Assembly (NCBI GenBank): GCA_026874595.1
Contig: CM049309.1
Location: forward strand, 3,014,076-3,078,075
Source: Sipunculus nudus
Lineage: Eukaryota > Annelida > Sipuncula > Golfingiida > Sipunculidae
Length of the DNA stretch: 64,000 nucleotides
Direction of reading: 5' to 3'
Positions within the stretch are counted from its first letter, which is position 1, and every line of letters starts with the position of its first letter. Shown here piece by piece: positions 1-12,794 of this stretch. The position numbers and the translations under genes were made by a program. The notes below the pieces were generated by a model that had not been told where the DNA came from, made no database searches, and worked only from the letters and a program-made list of their open reading frames with translations.

Positions 1-1027
1 AATCTCTGTGGTGACTGCAGGGAGGATAATATCGTATCTATAAATGCACTTTTCTAAACCCATCTTTGATAAATTTTAAGATTCTGTCTCTGTTATAATG
101 CCTTGGATACTAAATGCTAACTGGTCACACCTGCTGTCTGCTTCTCTGGCAGGTCTTGCCCTGACAGGCTTCAGCCAGAACTCATGGGACAGGGGATCAG
201 TATCACACATATGTATAAGTCTATCACTTTTATTAATGGAGACAAAAAGTGTCTGTTGTGGATAGATGGCGTCTATAGATCATTAGAATGAATGATGCAG
301 TCACATGTCATTCATTAAGGTCTCAGATTTATCAGAGGACTCTGTCCATGCATCTTTTCACTTTTGCTCTATGACCACTTCTCATGTTATAATTTTGAAA
401 GGTAAAATATTTTCTACAATTCTGTAAACAACTTCCATGATTTCCCAAAACTTTTGAATTTTAGAAAAAAAATTACCAGTTTTACATTTATAAACTTTTA
501 ATCAATATTTCTCAGCCATTTACATGTTTCCTAAAATGATTATTTATATTTTTGCCTAACTTTAATGAGAAGACTTAAATTGGTGAAAATAAAATTATTT
601 TTTGTTAAAAAATATAAAAGAAAATCTAATGCAAAGTTACACGTGCTCATGGTCAGTTCTCAGACCGTAATATGTATACATTATATAATAATCTATACAT
701 ATTACACAGGTATATACAATATAAGATATTGTTGTGTTGCACTTTCTCAAGTGTTAATACCAGCCTACCTGTATTAGTGTGTTAGCCTTTAGTTCCCTGC
801 AGAATGAAACTGAATTCATGCAAATTGAGACCTGCCTTTATCAAACTTCAGGGTATCACATAAGCTAATATCTATCTGATTTTGTACATCATGCATGGTA
901 TATGGCAACAATAACAGCAAATGATTCAAAGAATCTTACCTTTGGTGGTCTGTCTTCTGATGTAACAGAACTTGTTTATGGCTGTACTCTGAAAGTGTAA
1001 GAGGTTATGCCAGGTATAAGAGCTTAT
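1..1027. other. No gene seen; AT-rich non-coding DNA
   Basis: I see no coding exon, tandem repeat or element boundary here. The only open frame (565-777) is short, of low-complexity composition, and matches no family I know. Confidence 0.6.
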
Positions 1028-1061
1028 ACAAGTGACCTGCAGGTCATGGTGCTCAGCTGAC
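1028..1061 (+). repeat. Solo 5' end of repeat family P2
   Basis: The stretch reads ACAAG, then a palindromic GTGACCTGCAGGTCA core, then GGTGCTCAGCTGA. It matches the 5' ends of the longer P2 copies at 13,889, 37,621, 60,659 and 60,877. The sequence that follows does not resemble a P2 body, so this looks like a truncated or rearranged copy. Confidence 0.55.
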
Positions 1062-4000
1062 TTTGCCCATTTGAGTGATCAGCAATGTCACAAGCATCAA
1101 CAGACAGCTTTCCTGTCTTTGATGTGGACTATGTGACTTGGATTGTGATGCCCTATTTGTGGTATATTGTGTGTATATTGAACACAGTACAACACTCAGC
1201 TATGTTGAGAGCACTGTATTTTTATTTAATGTTTTACTTTTGTAACACATTTATATTGTTTGTTGTCACTCTGTGTGTTTTGATTAATGTCATGTACATT
1301 GATGCAGTGGGCAATCATATTCTCATTTTATATGTGACAGCCATACTTGAACCCTGTAATCAAAGGTCAAGATGACCCCTTTCCAGTGACACCTAATATG
1401 AGTGAATCTACTTACACCACTGGACAGAAACCAACCAGACAACCATTCCGCACTGTGCTTATCAAAAAGCTCTATTTAACTGACATATACTCAGTATAAA
1501 ATCAGCAACCTCTAATGCTCTAAAAACCAGATAGTCCTTTTCATGTGTCTTTCCAGAAAATGATGACAACAAAAATTTCAATCACCAACACAGGCATGTT
1601 GTTTTATGTAAGAACATTATGGGTACACATGAATTCCATTTTGTTACCAGGTATGGTAATTTACTGCAGTATGGAATGTGGCCGTCTCACAGAACAGAAA
1701 TACCAGGCTCCAAAAAGTGAACAATGTTTTCAGATTTTTTAATGTTCTGAATTTACCAGCTGCAATCATGATTAAATCCATGCTGAGACTCTCATAAAAT
1801 GCTAATATTTTGTTGTTAGTGTCTGGGATCCTTGTGGGAGTGAGTTTTTATTCATGGCTGTCTGTCGTGACAATGAGGCTATGTTTAATTCTCTTGAAAA
1901 GCATGCAATGGAAAGTTGTCCCTGAGAAGCAATTTTTTTTACAGTTGTCTTGAGCACAGCATTCAAGATGATATGGAACATGAGCAAGTACAACCACCAG
2001 GCAAGTTTCACTGTGTACCCGTAAATCAAAAAAGCATTATATGACAAGAAATAATATTGTGGTTCCTTGAGCAAGAATAATAATTTGTTAAAATGACAAA
2101 GAAACTTTGCCAATTTCCGTATAAAAATGAAATTGATATTAAAATTTTCAAGCTGAAAAACCTTGTCTTAAAGTGCCATCAGATTCAAAGGAATGTGGAC
2201 AGCATGGGCATGAAAGCAAGCTTTACAGTGGTCAGTCAATTCACCTTGCATAAGAAAACCATATTAGTACAATTATACCTTGTATACAAGTGTCTATACA
2301 TATCATTAGCCAAGCAGTGCATTTGAGATGGCCCAATGGTTCCACTGCTTGAGTACAATACTTGCAAAAAAGGTGCTTAAAGTTGTATGCATACATTACA
2401 AATATTTGTTTTAATAAATACTAAACCTTTTAGTCCAAATGTCATAATTTTATTATCAATAATTTATCATCAATTAGAATGTCTCTAGTTTGTAAAAACA
2501 AATTTCTAGGTCTCTCCTACTACAGCACAGCACAGCACTGGAACTAAGGCTGTCAGCTAAGAAGGTCAGCAGTTTGTGCAATGCTTTGTGGCAATCATGA
2601 TCTATTGACAACCAAATTTTCGGTCTAATATTTAACAAATTTACTCAAAATGGCCCGGTTTTAGGTTAAGGTAACTTTCAAAATCAAGGTAAGACTCCCA
2701 ACTTGTATGGGCTCTTGCCCTGACATTTATATGTGTATGCAAAATTTCAAAGACCTGTAAATTAATATTTTATATTCCTGCACACATCATTTAAACAGAT
2801 ATCAAAGGCAAACTGGGTAAAAATTAAAAGTAAATCAAAGGGATCCATCACCTCTCTTGTTGCCAGATAAACCTATCCACATTATATGGCCGTATCAAAT
2901 TTCAGAACAGTCCATGGAATAATCTTCAGAAATCTGATGATTTACATTATTCTCTTTTTTGTAATTTTAAATGTCACTGACACAGCAACGGTTATGATAC
3001 CAGATCAACAGATCTGACAGTTTCTTACCAAAACCTATGATCATACAAAATTTGATACAAAATCTCTCAACACCAGATTATGCATATAGAAGAAATGATG
3101 GAAAATTTGTAATAATCCTTAATGAAATCTGAAATCTATATTGTCTGAAGGCGTGTAATGTACTTATACTAATGTATTTCAAGGTCCTTATCAACATTAT
3201 GATGCAATGATCTCATTGTGATTAAAATTAATGTCATGATTATTTATTCAATATAGATGTGTCTATAAATTATGTTCTGTGGTATTAGAAACTTTCAAGT
3301 ATGCTACTGTACATACTAACATTGTTGATAGGATACAGTATATGCATGTATATGTATAATAACTCCAAAATCTACCAAGCTTGATAATAATCTGACTGAC
3401 AACAGAAGCTAACAGTGGGAATTAAGGTACTACAGGCAAAATATCAGTGATATAGCAGGAAACCCTCAGGTGTCACTGATAAATGAACAGCTCAGTGCTA
3501 ATATGTCTAAAGTCAATATAATCCTGTTTGTACCTTAGAGATTTGGAGAACCATACTGTTTCCTAGAATCATCCTCCAAACAGAATATCTCAGACACAAG
3601 CACCCATACAGAAGAAGCTAGCCCCCCCTCAAGGGGTTCATTCAGAATGCATCAATGGTCTCACATAATGATAAGCAGATCTTTCAAATAATCTGCAGGA
3701 TGTGGCAATATCAAAGGCTAGCTGCACTGACGAATGCTGGAGGTCACTGTAAGATCAAACTAAATATAATAGGATTCTTAGGAAATATGTAAAGGCCCAA
3801 CATTTCAAACTCAACTAAAAACTCAGAAGTTATAACCATTCACGTAACATGCTGCTCCTGGCAATTTCTTTAGTACATGATGAACCAGAGTCATCATTAA
3901 AATATCCCCCTGACTGAATATCTACCAAACCTTACAGCCATGATTAAGTGACCCATGGGTCATGTTGCTCATTCTCAATTAATAGGGAACCAAATGCAAA

Positions 4001-5305
4001 CGCAGTGATTTGCTAAATTTAATTTTATGACTATTTTAATTTGAGGTTTATACATGAAGCAGATATGACAATAGTTGCTTACAATAGTCCTACAGTGGTA
4101 GTATTTGATAGCTGTACTGAAAGCTTTTTCTGTTACAGTCATTAACTCAACTGCAAGTTTCTGAAGAAGCAACTCTTTGTGACACTTTCTTTGTAGGAAA
4201 TAACCCCCATTTGTACACACTTGACATAATTTGCTACGATACCGAGACTAAAATTCAACTTTTCATGGAATCGCCAAAGACGAGCATCATCACTGTCAAT
4301 TATAACATAGATTCATTAAAAAATGTTTTCAACAGTATGTTCAGTAATGACATTTTAAGTGATAATAATTAATTTAATTAGAAATTTCACATTCAAATGT
4401 ACCAATTGGAAGTTCAGGTAAACTGCTGGGCTACCTGTGAATTGCCCTCTCACATCCCAGGTGTGTTAATTTCCTATAAGTCAGTGTAAAAAATGTCAGG
4501 TGAACACAGAAACTTGTTTAAAAGGATTGGATTCAAAAAGATTAGGCTGAGAGCTGACAGAAAGGGATCAGGATGGGAGAAAGAGATGGCCACTTTACTG
4601 AATTGACTGTTTCTCAGTGGCACAGTATAAAGAAAGACAATTTAAAGAAAGACAATTCATGACGGGATTGAGTAAGCGCTGTGAAACTTGAAAAAGTCTC
4701 ACCAAGACAGTAGTGGCAGTTATAGCCATGAGTATTGTTTTCCACTGCTGCTCTAAATCTATTGCTTTTTCATACCATTTCAGAGCATGGTGGTGTATTA
4801 GTAAGAACATTGACCTAGCACCTACAAGTTTGTGAGTTTAGGCAGTCCTTTGTTATGGACCCCTGGCCTAGTGTTTTACCACAAGCCTGAGACCTCTCTA
4901 CCCCGGAAAGTATGGAAATTGACCATGGGCAGCAGGTCAATGTAAAATGAAAATTCTAGCCTTCATTTGAGCTGCTGGATATATGTAGTGTCACTGCTAT
5001 TGCCTAAATGATAAAATTTTCATAACATTTATGTAGATGTATGGTTATCATTCAATCACACAGACAACTAAGTAAGTTTCCTAAGCTTCAATTATATCAC
5101 ACTAAGAGTCACAGCCAGCTGATGACTGCCTTCAGAAAACAGATCTTAATAAGGAAAGGTACATGTCAGACATGAACGCATTAAAAATATTTGTTCACAC
5201 ATTGGAATCTCAATACCATTTTGTTGACTGGATTCATGTAAGCCTAAAAGTGTGATAATCTTTATTCCAGTAGTTAGGAGAAACACAAGAGGTAGGAAAA
5301 TGTTT
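1062..5305. other. No gene seen; non-coding DNA with one degenerate P2 end
   Basis: About 4.2 kb of AT-rich sequence without a convincing exon. The only recognisable item is a degenerate P2 5' end at 3,945-3,972 (AAGTGACCCATGGGTCATG then TTGCTCA). Open frames here are short and fit chance. Confidence 0.55.
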
Positions 5306-7801
5306 ACAAGCCCTACAGACCTAATGCAAACCTGTGCAATGGGAATTACATCAGGTATAATGCTTCCATGTTAACATGCTTGACCATTATTTGAATAGCA
5401 AGTACAGTCGAGCTTACTCTGTGTCATATCGGTTAACAGAAAATCCTGTTTATTGTCACATAAATCCAAATCCCAAACCTATTTCCTATATAAACAATGG
5501 TAAACCTGACTGTTTAATATCATGGAATATTGTCATTATCCCGTTTATTGTCATGCTTGGAACCCCTTGGCAGTGATACCAGTTTGCAGTTAATATCACA
5601 TCGAATGCTGACACAGCGATCAACGAGGCCAAGAGCCTGTAATTGGTCAGGCATATCAAACGATCACATCTCCCACCTGTGTGCTGCAGGCAAGTGTAGT
5701 GATGCATGCGGGTCACTCCTCGTCATTTAGCTAATTAACGTCTTTAGATACCAGGGTAATCTAGATCATTGTGTTTCTTCTTACGTTAACACGGGTGATG
5801 TTTGCAATCACATGTCAAACATAATGAACTCCTCCATGACATTTCCCTGAGATGATATGAAGCATGAGCTGTTAATGTTGCTTACAACTGGAAATCCCCT
5901 TTGAAGTCCACAAAAAGCTGGTGGTTTTGTGAGCATTGGAGGAGATACCTGGTCCTAAACCTATATCGCCGCAAAACTTAAGAATGTTGACAATGGCTTG
6001 ATGATGGCCACTCCCCAAACAGTCCTATCTTAAAGACGATCATGGAAGTTTGAGTCACTAATAAGACATCCAAAAAATAATGCACAATAGTTGGGAAAGA
6101 ATCAGTTAATGTCGCATGAGGCACAAAACTTACAGGAAATAAGGTGCGCATAAAGGTAATTTGATATGCTGTTGTGCAATAAAAATATTCATAAACGTTT
6201 CTGGTTAATTTTTATTGATTTTTTTTAATATCATTTGAGACCTAACGCTTCTTCTATGACTCAAAAGGACATCTATGTTGAAGCCCGCATAATATCACAT
6301 CCCGGTTATTATCATAATTTAAGCATGCACCACCGACATGACAACAAGTGAGCTTGACTGTACTAAATATTTGGAACCTGGGTTCAAGCACCAATTACAC
6401 AAACATCGCTCCTGAAATACTGACATGGATAGACTCATTACAAAAATGATTGAAGGTGGTGCAACTAATTTGCAGTTGCTTCTTCTGCACTGAGTGAACT
6501 CTTGACCTGTACCTGAATACAGTTGGCAGTGTACCAATTCAAGCTATAAATAGATACACACTGAAACTTCACCTGTTGCCAAATCTGAAACAGTTGGCCG
6601 TCTGTCAAGCAATTTATAGAAACAGACAAACTTGGCCTGTTGCCAAATTTGTTTAGAAATACTGAAAGACTTTGGCTAAAGTGCTTTTATCATACTGATT
6701 TATAGTTCAGATTTTTTATCAAATATGTTTTAAATAATAACAGATGCAATTAAAAGCAAAATAAGAATCCAGACATATTTTATTCATGGATTAAACTTAC
6801 ACATGAGTTTGATTTGGACACAAATTATTTATGTTGCCTGAACCCACAGAGCGCATTATGCTACCTGAATAAATCTACTAGCTTTGTTTACCAAAGTAGC
6901 TCTTGGTCCTTTGACTGTCCAATAAATCAGCCAAAAATCATTCAAGTAAACTTGAACAAAGGCCACAAAAAATAGTTTATGTGCAATGTTATATTGTTTT
7001 TTCAGAAGAAAAACTGGGATCATTTCTCTGAAATTAAAACTATCAAGGATTTTTAAGCTTTTCTCCTATAAAATGTAAGTTGAAGCAGGTGGCACCACAA
7101 AGAGCTCAATTCCACAACATTTGACATGTGATTGATTATTGCATAAAATTTGGGGATACTAGCTCTGGCTGTTCCAGAGCAATTATGGGTTTATATACTG
7201 ATGAACAATGACCCCTGTATAAAAAGAATGATGCAGGTGGTGCCACCAATACTTAATTTTAAATAAGACTCATGTGACCAACATTTGTACAAAATGTTGT
7301 GATGATAGGTCAAGCAGTTTCTGAGTACGCTTTCGTTGCCAAATAACTAAGTTCAGCTTCTTAAAACTCTACCAAATATCACTGAACTGCGACCATTCAA
7401 ACAAACTTTGTTTCTGAGATTGTAATTTTAGTATGCTTTTTGGACAGATGACTAAATTCAGCTTCCTGTAACTTGCCCAAAAATCACCGAACTTGAACCA
7501 TTCGAACAAACTTGAAAATGATTGTTCCAGAAATTATTTCTGTGAAATATTGAACAATTGGGTTTGTAAGTTTCAGACAAGAAGATTTTTTTTTAGCTTT
7601 TTTAGCTAAAATCTAAGTCAATTCAGATATCCAAAAAATAAGCTCAATCTGATAGAGTTTGAAATGTGACTGGCTTTTCCATAAAATTTGACACTGCTAG
7701 TCCAGTTTTTGAGGCAGCATGGGTAAACGTAAGGACTACAGGTCACAGTAAACAAACAAGGCTGCACCATCGCATAATTAAGCTCATGCGTTCACTAAAA
7801 A
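5306..7801 (+). mobile_element. Repeat family P1, copy D, split by a pogo-like insertion
   Basis: The 5' end (ACAAG, CCTACAGACC, then ATGCAAACCTGTGCAA) and the following ~100 bp match P1 copies at 35,182 and 40,708. The body resumes after an inserted element (5,405-6,360) and runs through module phrases also seen in the other copies: ACTGAGTGAACTCTTGACCT, CCAAATCTGAAACAGTTGGC and GGTGGTGCCACCAATA. The 3' end reads CATCGCATAATTAAGCTCATG then CGTTCACTAAAA, the diverged equivalent of the P1 terminus. No protein frame is recognisable, so it is presumably non-autonomous. Its central part is closest to the P1-like block at 23.6-24.6 kb. Confidence 0.65.
5405..6360. mobile_element. Tc1/mariner-pogo-like non-autonomous DNA transposon (956 bp)
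   Basis: The element starts CAGTCGAGCTTAC and ends with the inverted counterpart GTGAGCTTGACTG. The terminal inverted repeats align over 29 bp with six mismatches, and TA lies on each side (5,403-5,404 and 6,361-6,362). CAGT termini with a TA duplication are the known signature of the Tc1/mariner superfamily, particularly pogo/Tigger. The insertion splits a P1 repeat, which confirms its borders. I recognise no transposase inside; open frames at 5,376-5,730 on both strands are short and unlike a transposase. Confidence 0.8.
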
Positions 7802-9450
7802 GAGGACAAGCTCCCAAGAGAGGCAGTTGGGTGTGAGAGCAGAGAGAGGAGATTTATTACATCAGAGAGCTAAGGAAAAGACAGGAGGCCGGAACTAGGA
7901 CAGGAGATTACAGAGAGACAGAGAGAGCTAGAGGTAACAGAATCAATTAATTGACCAGATAGACAAACAAACAGCAAATAACTTTGACATTATCATTGTT
8001 AAAACTGTATTGAATAAACTTGGAAGAAAATTACGTCTAAACTAAAGATTTCCTCTGTGCAAGAAAGTCAGCAACCTGTGGACTTAACACATAAACAAGT
8101 GAATGGTGGTACTACCAGTGTCCCCTACAACAGGCTTAGAAAGCTGTTTCCATGTGCGTGTATATGAGTGACAAATCATTCATATAATTTTGTAACTGGA
8201 GTGTTTGCATGAGTCTGTCTGCGTAAAAGCACATGTGCATAAATGCATGATCGCTCCTGTGGTGATGTTCAAGCATAGGGTCTAGGTGAACTTAGAGATT
8301 CTGGGTAAAATGATGTTACTCATCATCAGAAGATCACTGTACAAATATACATATGCCAGTTCACTCATATATGCATATACACACATGGAAACATGTTCAT
8401 TTTTTCATGCATATATGCACATGGAAACACAGCTTTAGAGTAAACAGGCACTTTACCAGGATGAAAATCCTTTACCTTTAACCCTTTTACAGCATAGTCT
8501 GTAACATTCAACCAGAATAATCAAACATAATACACTTCATTATAATGATTAATTTCGATCAAGAATGCTGACACAATGATATTTGCATGATCTCTGTTCT
8601 TTGGTTTGGCATATAACAGTCAATGAAGCTAAGTACACAAGTTAAGAGGTTGAAAAACAACAGATCATTAGTAATGATCGTGACGAATCTAGGCTGATGG
8701 GTGCTTCTGGTCATGCCTTGTGCTGTGTCTTTAGTCAAATCTAGCTCAGCAACCATACGCTGTTACAGGATAACAGTTTTGCTGCTTTTTGACTGATGTA
8801 CCTTGTTCAACAATTCTTTCAAATGATGTGGTACTAATTTGTAACTTTCATTGAGATAATGAGATACTTAAATGTAATTGCAGGAAGTTTGAAAATTAAG
8901 AAGATTACATTCATTGAACACAATCTGACAGAGCGTAACTTCTTATGACAGCTCCTGATCTGTGGGGGTGCCTCATTTATCAGCCAAGTGCCGTCACATC
9001 ATCACTTCTTTTCAATAATTATCTTAATTCCCTCTCTTTAGAAGTTATTTTGCCCAGCTTCAATTAATCAATGACAGGAAGACACTGTGCAATTAAGGAA
9101 CATCCTTTAATTTGTACTGTGAAGTGTCATTGCCTTAATAACTTTTCCTCACCACTTTACATTTAAATCTGACAGTACTCAGAATTTTGTCTTGATTTTA
9201 CAAAAGGTTTTAAAAGGCATAGGAAGTTAAATCTACTCATCCTGAGTGATCATATTTTGTTGAAGAGTCCTACAAATACTAACAAAGGGTTTTCTAGATA
9301 GTTAACTAATTATTGCTGGAATTAACCCAGAGAGCTAGCAAGATCACTAAGCTGGATAGCACGATCTTCCCTACAACAGCCAGCTTTTTAACTCGACCTT
9401 CTGAACTATGATTTAGCCCTGTCAACGTGTGGTTAATGGCCCTGCATTGC
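7802..9450. other. No gene seen; purine-rich patch then AT-rich DNA
   Basis: 7,802-7,945 is purine-rich with many GAGA runs. 8,340-8,425 carries short repeats of the type CATATATGCA and ACATGGAAACA. Nothing here reads as an exon or a defined element. Confidence 0.5.
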
Positions 9451-9452
9451 TA

Positions 9453-9615
9453 CAGTATAAACCTGTCTGAAAGACCACCTATTTTATTAGACCACCCTTG
9501 ATTGAACCAAAAGCATTCTCACTGGTTATAAACTGACCTGTCTAAAAAGACCACCTATGAATTCAAACCACTTTTGGCCAGTCACATGGGTGGTCCAATA
9601 TAACAGGTTTCATTG
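9453..9615. mobile_element. Pogo-like MITE (163 bp)
   Basis: The termini are CAGTATAAACCTGTCTGAAA and, inverted, CAATGAAACCTGTTATATTG. Both are followed by GACCACC, and TA lies on each side (9,451-9,452 and 9,616-9,617). The phrase ACCTGTCTrAAAAGACCACC recurs inside at about 9,537-9,560. Size, CA termini and TA duplications fit a miniature Tc1/mariner-pogo derivative. There is no coding capacity. Confidence 0.7.
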
Positions 9616-10059
9616 TACTTACAATATTATTCTATTCAATCTCATATTCAAAATATAAAAGTAAATCAGTATTTTCACCTTTGCAGTCAGGATTTGAACT
9701 ATGAATGTTGCCATGTTCAGTTTATTTCCATTTAAAATGTTTCCAAACAGTTGCAATTAGCTGGAATATTCTTGTTATTTCATCACACATCAAAGTGTTT
9801 TGATAGCACATCACAAACAAATCCTGATAGTAACTGCTAGCTTATGGGGAAACAAGGATATATACCCCTGTGCTCCACTGGGTGTAAAAATTGAAAGGGC
9901 TCCTATTTGAACATGTATGTGTTATAGTTACTGTAGTAAGCTTTTAGTTCGCAAGGCCTACGTTATCAAGGCTTGTAGCATCATAAGCCCAAAATTTGTT
10001 TAAAACAATAATTTTTTTATGTTAGCTCTTGTATGTATATAAAGCACCCAATCTGTGAA

Positions 10060-10196
10060 ATTGCCCATTTTGTGAAATGGTTGCCCATTTCATGAAATAG
10101 GCAACCATAGTGCCCATTTCATGATATGAGCAATATAGCTGCGCATTTCATGAAATTGGCATTTGAAAAATTGCTCATTTCATGAAATGGGCAACA
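10060..10196. repeat. Cluster of CATTTCATGAAATG palindromes
   Basis: About five partly degenerate copies of a GCCCATTTCATGAAATGGGC-type palindrome lie within 140 bp, at irregular spacing. Subterminal palindrome clusters are common transposase-binding layouts in cut-and-paste elements; that role is inferred here. Confidence 0.75.
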
Positions 10197-12432
10197 CTTA
10201 TGAACAAAAAAAAATATAAAGTATTGCTTGTACATGAATCAGACCCCTTATGTATTTAATTTAATTATGAATTTTGTTTTATTTAAGTGGTTAGACTTAA
10301 AATGTCATGAAAACAAACAAAAGTGAATGTTACAAGTTGCCTTTATTTATAAAACATATAATGGAAATGGAAACAGCTTGTTGTTAACTTTTTGAAGAGA
10401 ATCATTAATATCATGTTCATGTTAAATCCTTTGCTACAAGACACCTTTATTCACATTGCATGCAAAATTCAATTTATCACAAACTTTCTTTCAAAACAAC
10501 TCATTAACTATAAAGATTATGCTCTGGTTCAATCTTTTGCAAAAAGACTCTTATATTTGCAATACGAATAAAATGGAAAGAGTCACCAACTGTCTATAAA
10601 CTACAAATTCTGTCAACTATCACGCACATGTCAGTTATTATTAATTATTATGTGCACCTGAAAATGAGTGTTTTTTGGGGGGAAATCAAAGTGGGTGGTG
10701 GAGCTAGGTCAGCAGTTTTTCTGGGGAAAGTTTCTAAATACCATCCACTGCATACAGCTGTTCACAATATTAATATCAGAATACAGGGGCATTTCAGCAG
10801 ATGAAGGCACACAAATGGTCAGCCATGGTATGAATCTTTATGATGGATCCTTGATCGTTCTCTGTTGCAAATGTGTTTAAAAGGAGGCATCTATTTCAAT
10901 TTTGCTAGCCGAGTAAAAACAAAACAGGTCGCTGTGTGGTACGGCAAGGGTGATTTGAAAATATTATTCGGTGACAATTACTAAGACTTTTTTCAAATGT
11001 TGTATATTGTACAAAAGATAAGCATTTCAAGATTCTAAATGTTATGTTTTATATTTATACCATTAGATAAAGTAAAAGCAAGCTGAAAATCTCACAGTAT
11101 TAGCAGTCTTAACCATCATGTCCCCTACTGAATGCTACTGTGTGAAGTTGTGTAATAGTTGAAAGTATTCAGGCTTTTTGCTTTGATAAATGTGTATATA
11201 TATAACTAGAATATGGTTGTTTTTGCAATGCCAAAAGAGATATATGTCTCTCCTCCCTATGGGCCTCCAATCCAGACAACTGGTGAAAAAATTGGGACTT
11301 TTTTAAGATGAAGGTCAAGGTCACTGGTTTCTGACCACCAGTGAGATTTTTCCAGAAACATTTCAAATACCAAATTCGATAAAAATGAATTTAGTGTTTC
11401 AAAAGTAATAGTACATGTAAACAAAATATTTCTGTTCTGGCTGTTTTGACCTTGAAGATCCAGGTCAAGATCACCAGTTTTAGAACTGTTCAATGAACTT
11501 AATAGTGAACTTAAAAGAACTAGCGTTTCAAATTTAAGGAAAAACTTGTGATACTTCAAAAGTCATGGGTTATCTATTTCAAGCTTTTTGACGTTGATGA
11601 TGAAGGTCAAGGTCACTGGTTTTCAAACTCATCTGAAAGTTTTGAAGAAACTATTTAAATTTTAAATTTCATGAAAAAATGTCTGTTTTCGTAATCACAA
11701 GAAATGACACGGATGCCATATCAGCTAAATACACACAATATTGCTGCTGACAGGTTTCAGTTCGCTCAGACAAAGTCTGCTGAAACAAACCTGATAATCG
11801 ACAACCTACTGAGATTACTTAATTTTGCTTGAGACAAATGGTTATAATTAGGGTAACCCCAAGCCATTTTGGTTTCCCGGTACTGGCGCTCAAAACAGAT
11901 CAACTTTCATAATTGGGTATATATCCAAAATGTATATATATATTTTTCTTTTTCTTTATAAATAACTACACTTCATTGACAAAAATATGGTTGTCAGTTT
12001 GATTTTCACTTTTCATGGCACAACTCAGCATTACCAGTAAAGCTTCATAGAAATCTCTAAAATGAAGCCTGTCAATTATGTTGAAAATATTACACATTTC
12101 TGGATTGTTTTCCTGTTTATTTTTATGCAGTTTCCACTTATATTTTATCAGAACACTAAATGGGAAAGTCAGACGCAAATTTCATTCACCTTGATCATGA
12201 ACAACAAGTTTAAGAGCGCAATTTTAGGTTGTTTTGGACATTTTCTTGACAAGGGAGCTATCTGCAGTATACTTAATCCCTCTGTGTTTCCCAGCTTGTA
12301 CAAGTATGATGCAGAAGACTTTAGATTGTTATTATATGAAACTATCATATAAATTTTGTCTTTATTTCTTATGACATATTTTAATGTTTGGGTGCAACTT
12401 TAATCTGAATTTCTCTTGGTCACTGATGCCGA

Positions 12433-12618
12433 GCAAAATATAGAGGTCAGCTCATCCCAAACAATGTCAAGACAAACACCGGCCATGGTAAGGAAATCCG
12501 CTCAACAAATCACAAAGTGATTATGGCAAAATATAGAGATCAGCTCATCCCAAACAATGTCAAGACGAACACCTGCCATCGTAAGGAAAACCACTCAACA
12601 AATCACAAAGCAATTATG
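12433..12618. repeat. 93-bp tandem duplication (2 copies)
   Basis: Two adjacent copies begin GCAAAATATAGAG at 12,433 and 12,526 and end near AAGCAATTATGG. They differ at only a few positions (for example GACAAACACCGG against GACGAACACCTG), so the duplication is fairly recent. Confidence 0.85.
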
Positions 12619-12794
12619 GCTTGATCATAAGTCACTGGTCATTGTCAATTTTCGGGTTCTTCTCAGCGGACTTTGTTTCAGAGGGAGGACACTCTGCCAC
12701 AAACAAAACACTACATCTGTCTCATGTGAGGGGAGACATAATATACAATATTGTTGCCCATTTAATGAAATCAGTGGGCAATTTCACAGATTGG

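Larger units (their letters stand above)
10048..12794. mobile_element. Candidate 2.7-kb DNA element with 20-bp inverted termini
   Basis: CCAATCTGTGAAATTGCCCA at 10,048-10,067 recurs exactly as its reverse complement at 12,775-12,794. Next to the left terminus lies a cluster of palindromes of the type CCCATTTCATGAAATGGG (10,060-10,196); one related motif (TTGCCCATTTAATGAAA) sits inside the right terminus. Inside are GACCTTGA/TCAAGGTCA-containing repeat DNA (11.3-11.65 kb) and a 93-bp tandem duplication (12,433-12,618). I see no target duplication and no transposase. The 96-codon frame at 12,062-12,352 resembles nothing I know. The superfamily is unassigned, and the borders rest on the inverted repeat alone. 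Confidence 0.5.

Noticed and set aside
12062-12352. 96-codon ORF as the transposase of the 10.05-12.79 kb element
   Set aside because: No DDE, HUH or DNA-binding motif is visible, and the length fits chance in AT-rich DNA.
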